Positions 1 to 7,679 of a stretch of 13,200 nt of DNA are shown here, piece after piece. Location of the stretch: NCBI GenBank assembly GCA_004325065.1, contig PITI01000385.1:1-13200 (forward strand), written 5' to 3'. This DNA comes from Hamiltosporidium magnivora. Taxonomy: Eukaryota > Microsporidia > Dubosqiidae. The position numbers were made by a program, and so were the translations under genes. How positions within the stretch are numbered: position 1 is the first letter of the stretch; every line of letters starts with the position of its first letter. The notes beneath the pieces are model-generated. The model worked only from the letters and a program-made list of their open reading frames with translations, was not told where the DNA came from and made no database searches.

Positions 1-839
1 ACCCAACTTGGCTTTTTTTGGATCAGAAGTCTTTCTGTTTGAGTTATATTTTATGAAATAAACAGATGTTCCGATAATATATATTTTGGCTATTTATGTG
101 AGTTCTATATGAAGTTATGAATTCATACCGACAGATGTAGCAGGAAATTCAATTTCCTGGCTTCAAAAAGATCAATTTTTGTATTCTCATATGTCAAGTG
201 TTTAACCCGAGTAAATGAGGTTGTTTTTATGGTTTTTGATGGAAATTACTCTTAATTCTAATATTGGTTCGAGATCTGAAAGAAAAAAGGCTCTGACTCA
301 AGATTTTAGAGATTTTTTCTTCTTATACAAATTACCATGTAAAAAACATATGAAGCAATGTTTTCATCTTACGAAAAATTTATAAAAATTAAATTCATAT
401 CAATAAAATCTAATAATTGCTAGGCGAACGTTTTTTTATGAAGCAAATGTTTATCCACCAATATGAAGTATATCTTTATGTACACAAATAATTTTTTTTA
501 TCAAAACTTAAATAATTTTCGATATCAACTTTATTCAATTTTGTCTTATTTATCTCTTTTCTCAATTTGTGGTTCTAAAGTATGTATTTTGATTTGATCT
601 GTTGCCAATAGTTGATTCTTTTCTATATTTTCTGTCTATGCTTTCATTTCTATGATTTTTTTTTTCACATTTCAAACTAAAAAATTCAAAAAAATGACAG
701 GTGCAATTCGGAATATATTTAGACATCATTTTGACTTAATTTACTTTTGAGATCTAATTTGAAGTTTGAAATTTTTGATTGAAAAGAAAATAATTTATAT
801 CTTTAAAATATTTAAATAATTTTACGGAAAAAAGCCTAA
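1..839. other. Spacer upstream of the first gene; possible coding relic in 1-330
   Basis: No intact gene is seen here. The first ~330 bp are less AT-extreme than the rest. The plus frame from about position 9 reads long stretches broken by single stops, for example FIPTDVAGNSISWLQKDQF around 120-180. The opposite strand also has open stretches, so the coding strand cannot be decided and I recognise no family. From ~330 to 839 the sequence is simple AT-rich spacer with T and A runs. The last 60 bp hold TATA-like AT blocks (about 790-820) that probably serve the gene starting at 840. Confidence 0.4.
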
Positions 840-1702
840 ATGAAATCAAAAACTATCTTATATATATTTTTAGGAATACTATTATCGATTGGTGGAATCA
901 TCTCGGTATTATGGATAATTTACAATGAAATAAATTTGGTGGAAAAAGAAGTCATCGAACAACTAAGAAAAGATACGATCTATGTTAAAAATAAATTTGA
1001 TAACCAAAAAGAATATTCTTCCCACGGTTCCAATTGTTTTGATATTTCTCCGCTTAAAACAAAGATTATATCTTTTTTAAAGTTTACTAATGACCAGATT
1101 ATATATATAACAGACCAAAATTATGAGAAAAATGATTATGATGCAATATTATTTTGTACTGACTCAAATATTAGATATTTAAATGATCTAGATAAATTAA
1201 AAAATGAAAGAGTAAAGCGTTTTTTTTGGAAAAGTTTATATATAATATAGAGTGTAAAAGTATTTATGGTTTGAAAAATAGTTATGAGCCTCACTATAAA
1301 AGCGCCATGGTTTTCTTAGATCAACATATTCTTAAACCTTTCAAATTCAATAGCACATTTTTGAAATTATGTGAAAAATTTAGGGGGAAAAGGTATATTT
1401 TTTCGAGATTCTTAGAAGTTTTTAAGATATCTGAAATTTCCGAAAAAACGGTCGAAGGAAATATTTTTATACATCATAAAGAAGGCAGAATACATGGCCC
1501 GTACTATTCCCAACGCAATGAATTTAATTTTATTGTATTTTTTGACTATGAAATTTTTATTTACAAGTTTTCTAGAGAAAAAAATACTGAAGATAAATTT
1601 GAGTGGTCAATAGCGAAAAATCGCTTCGATTTTAGGGATTTGAAGACAGAAAACATCGAAACTTATGCTTTTTTAAAGACTTATATGCAATTCTTCAAAT
1701 AA
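840..1702 (+). pseudogene. Signal-anchored protein of unknown family, split by a frame change at a T8 run
   Basis: The N-terminal part (840-1250) starts at an ATG preceded by GCCTAA. It has a hydrophobic signal-anchor at about residues 5-27 followed by a charged, probably extracytoplasmic or lumenal region. The second part (frame open 1208-1702, 158 codons from 1226) has no ATG near its beginning: its first in-frame ATG lies about 27 codons in, and position 1226 is TTG. The two frames overlap exactly where eight T (1220-1227) occur, so the simplest reading is one gene of about 287 codons. One extra T, or a -1 slip, would join the frames. The second part is rich in F, K, E and aromatic residues, with an HGPYYSQ stretch near its middle and no further membrane segment. 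I recognise no family. The cause may be a homopolymer sequencing error, a recent disabling deletion, or true frameshifting. A 158-codon stop-free run is very unlikely by chance at this base composition. Confidence 0.65.
1220..1227 (+). other. T8 homopolymer at the frame junction; fits a -1 slippery heptamer
   Basis: In the upstream frame the bases read cgT TTT TTT tgg. This matches the X XXY YYZ layout of a -1 ribosomal slippery site. A -1 shift leads into TTG GAA AAG and on into the long downstream frame. Homopolymer runs of this length are also common sites of base-calling error or slippage mutation, which is the more conservative explanation. Confidence 0.6.
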
Positions 1703-1884
1703 ATTTACATGTTGAGCTTTTAAAAATTTTATATTTCGTTTTTTTAATATTTTTAATAATAATACATAAATAAAGAGTCGGATTTGGAAGAAGAGACAAA
1801 AGTGGTTAAAGAGGTAGAAGAAAACATATAAAAATGGTAAAAATATTTTAACCCAGAATTTTTTAAATAAAGTTAATAATAATA
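1703..1884. other. Short spacer with one member of a diverged repeat pair
   Basis: About 70 bp of AT-rich sequence follow the stop at 1702. The section from about 1772 to 1895 resembles 4837-4945: both begin with AGTCGGATTTG, both reach AGTTTAATTA about 100-110 bp later, and both are purine-rich between. One frame reads SDLEEETKVVKEVEE before hitting stops. The section runs directly into the retrotransposon relic, so it may be the part of that element just upstream of the endonuclease domain. Confidence 0.35.
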
Positions 1885-2278
1885 GTTTAATTACATGATC
1901 ATAGGCCAGATATATTCATTTTAAACAAAAAGCAGAATAATATAACTCCAATGAGTAGGAAGAATCATTTTCTAAACTCGTTTCAAATATTAGAAACGAA
2001 GAAGCTTACGAAGTATGACCTATTAGCAACTGAGTTTTATCTTATTTATAAATTTGGTGTAGTGATAATTCTTTACCTTATAAACTGAGACGTTATAATG
2101 GCAGAATACAACAAAAAGTATCTTAAAAGACTACAAATGCCCATGAATGCTGAGACAAAATTCAGTCAAAGGTATCAAGAATAAACTCGAAACGCTTTAT
2201 TTTGCTCGACCAAGAAGACTTGAGCCAGAATTAAATGTTGCTGGGTTTAAACTCAGCGTCATTGGTGTTTTTGAATGA
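1885..2278 (+). pseudogene. Relic of a non-LTR retrotransposon C-terminus (restriction-like endonuclease end)
   Basis: From 1894 the frame reads HDHRPDIFILNKKQNNIT, and from 1981 it reads LETKKLTKYDLLATEF and on to a -NKKYLKRLQMPMNAE- stretch ending near 2150. This matches the layout of the PD-(D/E)XK-like endonuclease domain that ends R4/Dong-type non-LTR retrotransposon polyproteins: RPD, then an acidic beta strand, then E/K..K.KYDLLA.E. That family is common in microsporidian genomes, from memory and not searched. The block expected between RPD and KYDLLA, with the catalytic acidic strand, is out of frame, so small indels have destroyed it. Other lesions are a stop at 2086-2088 and a further shift near 2170. 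After that the third frame reads RLEPELNVAGFKLSVIG to a stop at 2276-2278. No reverse transcriptase domain is present upstream, as expected for a 5'-truncated copy. Confidence 0.7.
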
Positions 2279-2304
2279 GCTGGATGCATAAACAACCATA
2301 CACC

Positions 2305-2312
2305 CTTTAAAG
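2305..2312. repeat. 8-bp target site duplication, left copy (CTTTAAAG)
   Basis: CTTTAAAG directly precedes the left inverted repeat and recurs exactly at 4726-4733 directly after the right one. Eight bases is the target duplication length of hAT elements, and CTTTAAAG fits their nTnnnnAn preference. It is a perfect palindrome. Confidence 0.85.
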
Positions 2313-2340
2313 CGTGGGGTTTTAACCATAAAGTCAGCGG
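2313..2340 (+). repeat. Left terminal inverted repeat of the hAT element
   Basis: It reads CGTGGGGTTTTAACC and ends in GCGG. Allowing one gap on each side, it agrees with the reverse complement of the right end at about 12 of 14 aligned bases over the first 16 columns. The A expected at position 2 of CAGTGG is missing, so this end has decayed more than the right one. Confidence 0.75.
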
Positions 2341-2474
2341 CATCCCCTTGAATCTAAGACTGGTCTACGCATTCCTAATGAAAAATCGTCTCAATTTTTG
2401 CAAATTTGTTGTCTATTTAAAAAAATTAAACATTTTTTTTTGAAAAAACTTGAAAATATGATTTATATTAATTC

Positions 2475-4150
2475 AAATATTGTTGTTGCTTGTTAAATAT
2501 TGTATTTGTAAAGCAAAGCTCATTTTTTGGAAGATACTCGCGTAGGTCATAACTTGAATTTTAGCAATTTTTTGCTTTGGTTTTTATGGGCAAAAATGAG
2601 TAAAAGCCCATTTCAGATAAGAGGTTGTAGCAAACCGTAGCAGTAACTACGATGCTTTCTTTTTCAACTGTGTACACTGAATTGTTGTAATTCTAATTCT
2701 TTGAATTAAATTTGAACTGTTTACTGCCTAGATTGCAAAAAGATTGCCTTTTTTTAAATCACTATCATCCATAAAATTTAGGTTATAAAGAAATGGGTTC
2801 GGTATTAATTCTTGAGTTGTAATATTTACAACAGAAAAATATTCTTTGAATAATTCTCTCAAAAATTGCAAATTCATTGCAATGTCGAGTATAGTTATAT
2901 TTTCTTTCATTTTCTACAACAATTGAATCAAGCAAGAGAAAGTTCACAAATTCTCAATTTCAACTTAGCGCACTAACATCTCTAGTTTCCCAAAAAATAA
3001 ACATAGTTTCCCAGTAGCTCTTATTATATTTGTACCAAATCCGTGATAGATATTTCCACTTTATTTAAGTGGCTATATATGTCTTCTAGGTAGCATAATA
3101 TAAGAAAGCATCTTTATTCTCAAAATTCTAACTAAATCACAGTTTCAATTAGTCATTAACCGAAAATTTTTTTTCGTAATTCAAAAACTCGGTTGATCAC
3201 GGCCTTGAAGAGCTATTATATTTCAGTTTGGTATAGAAGATCGCCATGACAGCTCCAAATATTTCACAAAAAAAACAAATCATTTGAAGCTCGTCTACGG
3301 ATATATTTACTGCGTATATTGCAGAATTAAGTGATATTTTAAAGTCAGCGGCAAAGCTTTTAAGGCATGTGCATGGCGATGTAACATGGGGTATTCCCTT
3401 TTCATATAGGAAAAAAATACATAATGTTTCCCTAAGATTACAGACCTCATCGGTGCATATTGATTTTATCATATTCAATGGTAATAGTTATTTAAAAAAA
3501 TCTTTTATGTAATTAAAAACATCAATTACTCTCGATGTAAACTCCATTAACTCACAAAATAGAAATCTCTCTATCATTTCTTTTTCTTTTACATATCGCA
3601 CAAATACCAGCAGCTGGCTGTAATTATCAACATCAGTTAAATCATCCTAAATGTATACTTATCTTCAACACAGTTACTTTTATGACATCTATTAATTGCG
3701 GTAAAATATCTTTACTAAGATCTTTAATCGCGATCGAATTATACCATTTAGTAACAGAATCTTCTGGATTACATTATGTGCTTCGGATTGCAAAAATGTA
3801 AAGCCATTATTAATGCGCAAGGTTTTATCTATTTTTCTGCGATCGTATTGGGGTTTTTTTTTCATTGCACACAAATGTGCCAATTGATAGAACGCCTCCA
3901 AAAAGATCCTCTCTGAATTATTGGCCTGTATAATTTTTGATAGTATCACTGTAATAATCGAGTCTTTTTTGACTCAAACTATCAATGCTATGCGTACTTT
4001 TACACCGTAAAAATTGTTAAAATGCTTTAATAACGTTGAGCGTTTGGTTGTGCTGTTTGAAAATATCTTACGTCATAAAATACATTAAGGTCGTTGCATA
4101 TCATATTCTTTTTGTAAAACTGAATCGATAAGCTGCATACTTATCGTCCT
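2475..4150 (-). pseudogene. Decayed hAT transposase, ZBED5/FAM200/SCAND3-like
   Basis: Pieces of one hAT transposase can be followed in order on the minus strand. At about 4146-4108 lies DKYAAYRFSFTKR, as precedes a BED zinc finger. At about 4060-4020 is a KRSTLLKHF-like finger remnant without intact zinc ligands. At 3890-3830 is AFYQLAHLCAMKKKP, and at 3790-3735 SEAHNVIQKILLLNGIIRSR. A frame change near 3720 leads into IKDLSKDILPQLIDVIK. At 3637-3540 come TDVDNYSQLLVFVRYVKEKE and the FLFCE segment, and at 3478-3430 LPLNMIKSICTDEV with the second catalytic Asp kept. At 3190-3155 is INRVFELRKKI, at 3094-3050 YLEDIYSHLNKVEIS, and at 2650-2570 the FATT-like and (other frame) LSEMGFYSFLPIKTKAK ends of the C-terminal dimerisation region. 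The order and ~1.7 kb span equal a full-length enzyme of about 560-600 aa. The first catalytic Asp motif (DE.TD) is destroyed. Stops lie at 3488-3490 and at several points after 3194. Family assignment is from memory of the motifs. Confidence 0.88.
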
Positions 4151-4700
4151 ATTGGCGTTTTTTTGATATGAATGGGTTCCCTATGATCAATTAAATTCTT
4201 ATTTCTAAATCTATTTAACTATCTAAAAATAACAATAAAAATTTAACAAAATTATATTTTGAATTAATGAGAAAATTACTTATGTTTGTTTATTCATATA
4301 ATATTCCTTGGCTTAAGTCACTAATCAATTAAGTGTGTGTACATTGATAAGAAATATTCACACTTGAAATTATAAATTCATTTTTCACATATTCTTCTCA
4401 AGTAGTTTATCAACTAACCGCTGCAGATGCATAATGGTAGACCTAGAGAAAGAGAGAAGAAATGGGTTAAAAGTCTATGGTTTTGGAAATGATGCTCATT
4501 TCGCTGATAAATATGAGCGATATTGATCACGGCTATCTATTTATTTGATGGTTATCTTATGCGTACTGAAGAAATATTCTATATACATATCCCGAGTTTT
4601 AGTATATTTTTATTTTGCAGGAAAAATTCCCATAATCATAATTTCTTTATGAGCTTAAGTTTTTGCCAGAGACCTATCCCACACTCTCAAAAATATCATT
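4150..4700. other. 5' non-coding part of the hAT element
   Basis: Between the first recognisable transposase motif and the right inverted repeat there is no coding pattern on either strand that I can support. The section carries mixed AT-rich sequence with a small GCTCAT/ATGAGC inverted repeat near 4490-4520. This is where the promoter and sub-terminal transposase binding sites of the element would lie, but none can be identified. Confidence 0.45.
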
Positions 4701-4725
4701 CCGCACCCTCAGTTAAGAACCACTG
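4701..4725 (-). repeat. Right terminal inverted repeat of the hAT element
   Basis: Read inward on the minus strand it starts CAGTGGTTCTTAACTGAGGG and continues TGCGG. This is the well-preserved canonical terminus, and it defines the 5' end of the element relative to the transposase. Confidence 0.85.
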
Positions 4726-4733
4726 CTTTAAAG
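4726..4733. repeat. 8-bp target site duplication, right copy (CTTTAAAG)
   Basis: This is an exact copy of 2305-2312, directly outside the right inverted repeat. It confirms the element boundaries and shows that the two ends arrived in one insertion. Confidence 0.85.
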
Positions 4734-5240
4734 CAATTGAACACCCAGAACAATGGTGTTTAAAAAGTCAATACCAAAAACATTTTACACCTGATTTTAG
4801 TTGCTTACACAGTTGAGGAACTGACATTTAACGTGAAGAAAAGTCGGATTTGTAGGAAGACTGTGAAGTGGATAAATAAACGAAGAAATTGTACAAAAGA
4901 GGTTAAATTTTCAATCGAGATTTTAATTGAATGTAGTTTAATTATATATTTGTGAGTTTATATTTGATTTTTAACATATAAATTGATATTAAACCAGAAA
5001 TTCAAAGTTTTAAGAATTTAGAAGCGTGGCGGTATCTATTTAAGTTTAAAGCTTAAGACTTCTTCAAATAAGAATATGGGGTAGAAGATGTCTTGTCTAT
5101 AACAGTCAGATCAAACTTATTCTATTTTAGACAGGGAATGCCAAATCATGAAATACATAAAAACTTTGAAAAATCAATGACATCAGCGTACATAAACGTT
5201 TTGATACGAGTATAATATACAAGTTTGTTGTTTTTTTTCC
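4734..5240 (+). repeat. Diverged repeat and possible second retrotransposon 3' relic
   Basis: Positions 4837-4945 resemble 1772-1895, sharing AGTCGGATTTG and AGTTTAATTA with similar spacing. If the pair is genuine, the sequence after 4945 should be a second, more decayed copy of the endonuclease end. Weak hints are LEAWRYLFKF (about 5015-5050) where the first copy has LETKK..KYDLLA, and MTSAYINVLIR (about 5175-5210) where the family has an N.EAYIQ..L-like stretch (from memory). The section has many stops in all frames. The evidence is only suggestive in such AT-rich DNA. Confidence 0.3.
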
Positions 5241-6091
5241 TATATACACGTATTCTTCTTAAAAAAATATAGATTGAAGTCAAATAAACGAACTGATAAT
5301 TCTTTTGTTTAAATATTTAAATATGTAGATATAAGACTAGACACCAGAATAAAAAAAAATCAAAATATCAAATAAAATACGATATAATTGGTTTTAGTTT
5401 GGAAATTAAATAAGATTTTAATCTTTGATATCAAAATTGCTTTACAAGATTCACGTCAAACTGTCAAAATGAAAAAAATAACATGAATATTTGCTTGTAA
5501 ATAAGCTAAGCCAATTCTTTGGGTTTGCTAAAAGCCATGCCAGGATGTACCCCGAGACCATATCAATACCAGATACATATGCCATATGTTTAAAGTTTAT
5601 TTTTTATAGAATTGAAGCAGGGATTTAGTTTATACCGTTTAAAAAATCATTTTTTTCTTTTGTTTTACGAAAATAATTTGATTTAGAGTTTAACTATTAG
5701 ATCCATAAACTAAATATCGGAATTACTAACACAAAAGGAAATATATCAAAACATAATCTATTTTCTAAATATTTACGGTATCAACGGGGTTTATTAATAA
5801 TTAGAAAGTTAGGAATAGAAACCCTGTGACATCATAGAATACGAAAATATTAAATATTCATTGTAAATGTGAAAAAAGATAACTAAATGTTCAAAAAATT
5901 CTAAATTTATTTATAAATCATAAAAACCAAAAATTTCCATACCATGCAATCTAACTACTTATTGAAAGAAAATATATTTCTATATTTACTTAGAATCGAA
6001 TTTTAAAAGGAATACCAATGCTATACAAAGTAACTCCCCAATAAATCAAAACATGGTGTTTAATTCGTTCTAAGATATATATTTTAAAAAA
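5241..6091. other. AT-rich spacer downstream of the AK6 gene
   Basis: No intact gene or RNA is seen. Apart from the short coding-like island described separately at 5482-5628, this is simple AT-rich sequence. The minus-strand gene to the right ends at 6092, so the first part next to 6091 is its 3' flank. Confidence 0.5.
5482..5628 (+). pseudogene. Short coding-like relic, family unknown
   Basis: A stop-free stretch of 48 codons with no ATG at its beginning reads through SQFFGFAKSHARMYPETIS and continues with PDTYAICLKFIFYRIEAGI to a TAG. Its composition (H, R, M, P, T, E, C) is not the K/N/I/F mix that random AT-rich DNA gives, and GC is clearly higher than in the flanks. Length alone is not significant at this base composition. 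It may be a fragment of a mobile-element or old duplicated gene. The opposite strand is also partly open here. Confidence 0.3.
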
Positions 6092-6580
6092 TTATATTCC
6101 TACATTGATTTCTTTAACTATCTGATTATAATCAATAGAATCACAATTTTCACCAAAAACAAATACATTTGTATTGCCAAAGATCTCTCTGCAATCTTCT
6201 TCTACAACATTCATAATTTCACACATAAGATTCTCTTGTATTTTTTCTTCAGAATATTCACGTATTTCATATCTTTGTCTCAATACATTTAATGATGATT
6301 TTAATATAAAGATTATATCAAATTTAATTTTACAAACAATTTCTGGTGTATGTGTATCAATAATGTACGATTCTAATGGTTGTAAATATTTATTCAAACT
6401 ATTTCTAACCTTCTTACTTTTAAATGTAAAAGTATCGTATCTTTGGTCATATTCATCATATAACTTTTTGCTTTTTATGTATTCGCTTAAATCAATATGT
6501 GGCCATAAAAAATCTACGTGTAATTTTTTTGAAATAAATGATTTTCCAACACCCGGTGTACCACATATCAAGATTTTCAT
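6092..6580 (-). CDS. FAP7: Adenylate kinase isoenzyme 6 / Fap7-like ribosome biogenesis NTPase
   Basis: The protein is 162 aa, slightly shorter than human AK6 (172) and yeast Fap7 (about 197). A P-loop, GTPGVGKS, lies at residues 7-14, followed by LYDEYDQRYD at about 40-49, which matches the LYDGYDEEYD segment of AK6. The Walker B-like DTHTPE keeps the D-x-H pair typical of this family (DYHGCD in human). The C-terminal half holds LRQRYEIREYSEEKIQENL and CEIM, the conserved LID/RGY and core region. Members are nucleoside monophosphate kinases/ATPases that act with uS11 (Rps14) during final cleavage of 18S rRNA precursor in the small subunit, in nucleus and cytoplasm. The start is the only sensible ATG, seven codons before the P-loop. 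Upstream are CCC at -8 to -6 and a TATA-like block about 30 bp away. The gene stands alone. The shift from YDCPILDED (family) to YDTFTFKSK shows strong divergence, as usual in microsporidia. The identification is from motifs, not a search. Confidence 0.93.
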   Translation of the reverse strand: MKILICGTPGVGKSFISKKLHVDFLWPHIDLSEYIKSKKLYDEYDQRYDTFTFKSKKVRNSLNKYLQPLESYIIDTHTPEIVCKIKFDIIFILKSSLNVLRQRYEIREYSEEKIQENLMCEIMNVVEEDCREIFGNTNVFVFGENCDSIDYNQIVKEINVGI

Positions 6581-6585
6581 TGAAT

Positions 6586-6617
6586 GGGTTTTTGTTTTGG
6601 CAAAATTTTTATAAAAA
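6586..6617 (-). promoter_or_regulatory. Putative promoter of the AK6 gene: TATA-like block plus CCC motif
   Basis: On the minus strand TTTTTATAAAAAT (6605-6617) lies about 25-37 bp before the ATG, and AACCCATTCA precedes the ATG with CCC at 6588-6586. A short C-rich motif directly upstream of the start is a known feature of microsporidian genes with very short 5' leaders. Here it is inferred from one gene, with weaker CC counterparts at the gene at 840 and the dehydrogenase. Confidence 0.5.
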
Positions 6618-6998
6618 TAATGGAAAATTCATTTTTTTTTTCAATATACAAGCAGCAAAGATAAATGGACAATCCATACTTCTAAATACATATACACACA
6701 ATGAATTAAAAGAAGCGAAGAAAATAAAGACGTAAAATATTTAACTCCTAATTGTAGATTAAAAGACTGAAAATGTTATACTGATTCCAAATATAAAGTA
6801 TGACTTAAATATAAAAAACGAAGCAAATAAAACAAGAAGCTGTAAAAATAAATAAGAAGGCAAACAACCAAGTAATAAATTAAATTTATATAAATGGATA
6901 TTTTCTTTAAAAAAAATGTTTATTTTCGAGTCTCTATCTGATATTAAGGATTATATAACCTCGTTAACAAGGTAGAAAAAGGTACAGAACAATGACCC

Positions 6999-7036
6999 TT
7001 GTAATCTTAGAAAACATTTTATTCCCAAGATTACAA
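6999..7036. repeat. Inverted repeat with 10-bp perfect arms
   Basis: TTGTAATCTT (6999-7008) and AAGATTACAA (7027-7036) are perfect complements around an 18-base loop. A second imperfect palindrome, CCTCGTTAACAAGG, lies at 6959-6972. Both sit in a stretch that is less AT-rich than its surroundings. No function can be assigned; it may be a remnant of a mobile element or a small structured RNA. Confidence 0.5.
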
Positions 7037-7475
7037 CATAAAATAGGATGCTGATTTACATCGCTTTCCGGTTAAAGAGAATATTTAAAACGAAAAAAAA
7101 TTTTTAATGATCATATGAGGCTAAAAGATATTATAAACCAATAGCTTAACATCTTATAGAACTTAAATGGTTTAAAGTTGAAATTTAATCTGAAAATTTT
7201 ATATTTACACCGTAAGTAATGTCTGTCTAAAGATAAAATAAAATAATATAACTCATAGGTTATCTGTGTAAATTTAATGCTTTAAAATTACTCAATTTTT
7301 TTTTAAAGATCGGTATTCTAGATTGAATAACCGCCAATATAACGTTAGCTTCTGTATAAATTTTTTAACTTAGCTAAAATATCAATGTAAGTATTTTTAA
7401 AGTTATTTCTTTTGAAATTCCTAATCTATTGAAACTGAAATAAACAAATATGATTTTTAAATTTAGTAATATATT

Positions 7476-7679
7476 ATGGTTAAATTGGTGTTAAATGCCT
7501 ATTTTTTTGTTTTGTTTATAGTTTTCTATATTATATGGAGAAAGAATATCCAAAGTAAAAAATTTCTGATTGGTAATGAATGTGTACAATTCGTATTAAA
7601 ATCATTGCTGCCATTGGGATGGAATAAAAAACAGACTGGATCTACAGACCAATCCCATATATTTCCGAGTTACAACTAA
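7476..7679 (+). CDS. Doubtful small ORF with one membrane segment
   Basis: This is a 67-codon ATG ORF. Residues about 5-22 are strongly hydrophobic, with a basic segment after them and a more balanced C-terminal half (LLPLGWNKKQTGSTDQSH). No family is recognised, and runs of this length are expected a few times by chance at this base composition. The C-terminal half looks more coding-like than the rest of the spacer, so it may be a real small membrane protein or a relic. Confidence 0.2.
   Translation: MVKLVLNAYFFVLFIVFYIIWRKNIQSKKFLIGNECVQFVLKSLLPLGWNKKQTGSTDQSHIFPSYN

Larger units (their letters stand above)
2313..4725 (-). mobile_element. Complete but inactive hAT DNA transposon (2.4 kb)
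   Basis: The element is bounded by imperfect terminal inverted repeats: the right end read inward is CAGTGGTTCTTAACTGAGGG, the left end CGTGGGGTTTTAACC. An exact 8-bp duplication CTTTAAAG lies outside both. CAGTGGTTCTTAAC is a typical hAT (Charlie/Buster-like) terminus. The interior holds one minus-strand transposase pseudogene covering about 70% of the length, with ~575 bp of 5' non-coding sequence and ~160 bp of 3' non-coding sequence. The coding part is broken by many stops and indels, so it cannot be autonomous. It is an old insertion, sitting 26 bp downstream of the stop in the retrotransposon relic and far from any intact gene. The transposase type is that of animal hAT elements, which suggests horizontal acquisition. 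Confidence 0.9.

Noticed and set aside
250..290. TTGGTTCGAGATC as a tRNA T-loop
   Set aside because: The flanks do not form T, anticodon or acceptor stems, so no tRNA can be built.
1226..1702. Independent second gene starting at 1226
   Set aside because: Position 1226 is TTG and the first ATG lies 27 codons inside. Overlap at a T8 run fits a split single gene better.
2728..3949. Three separate minus-strand small genes
   Set aside because: They are surviving open pieces of the single hAT transposase pseudogene, in the expected order.
4523..4816. Plus-strand ORF of 97 codons
   Set aside because: It runs across the right end of the hAT element and its target duplication, so it is a chance frame made by the insertion.
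6174..6735. Plus-strand ORFs over and beyond the AK6 gene
   Set aside because: They are antisense to the well-supported AK6 coding region. Only the tail after 6620 is outside it, and it has no start or match.
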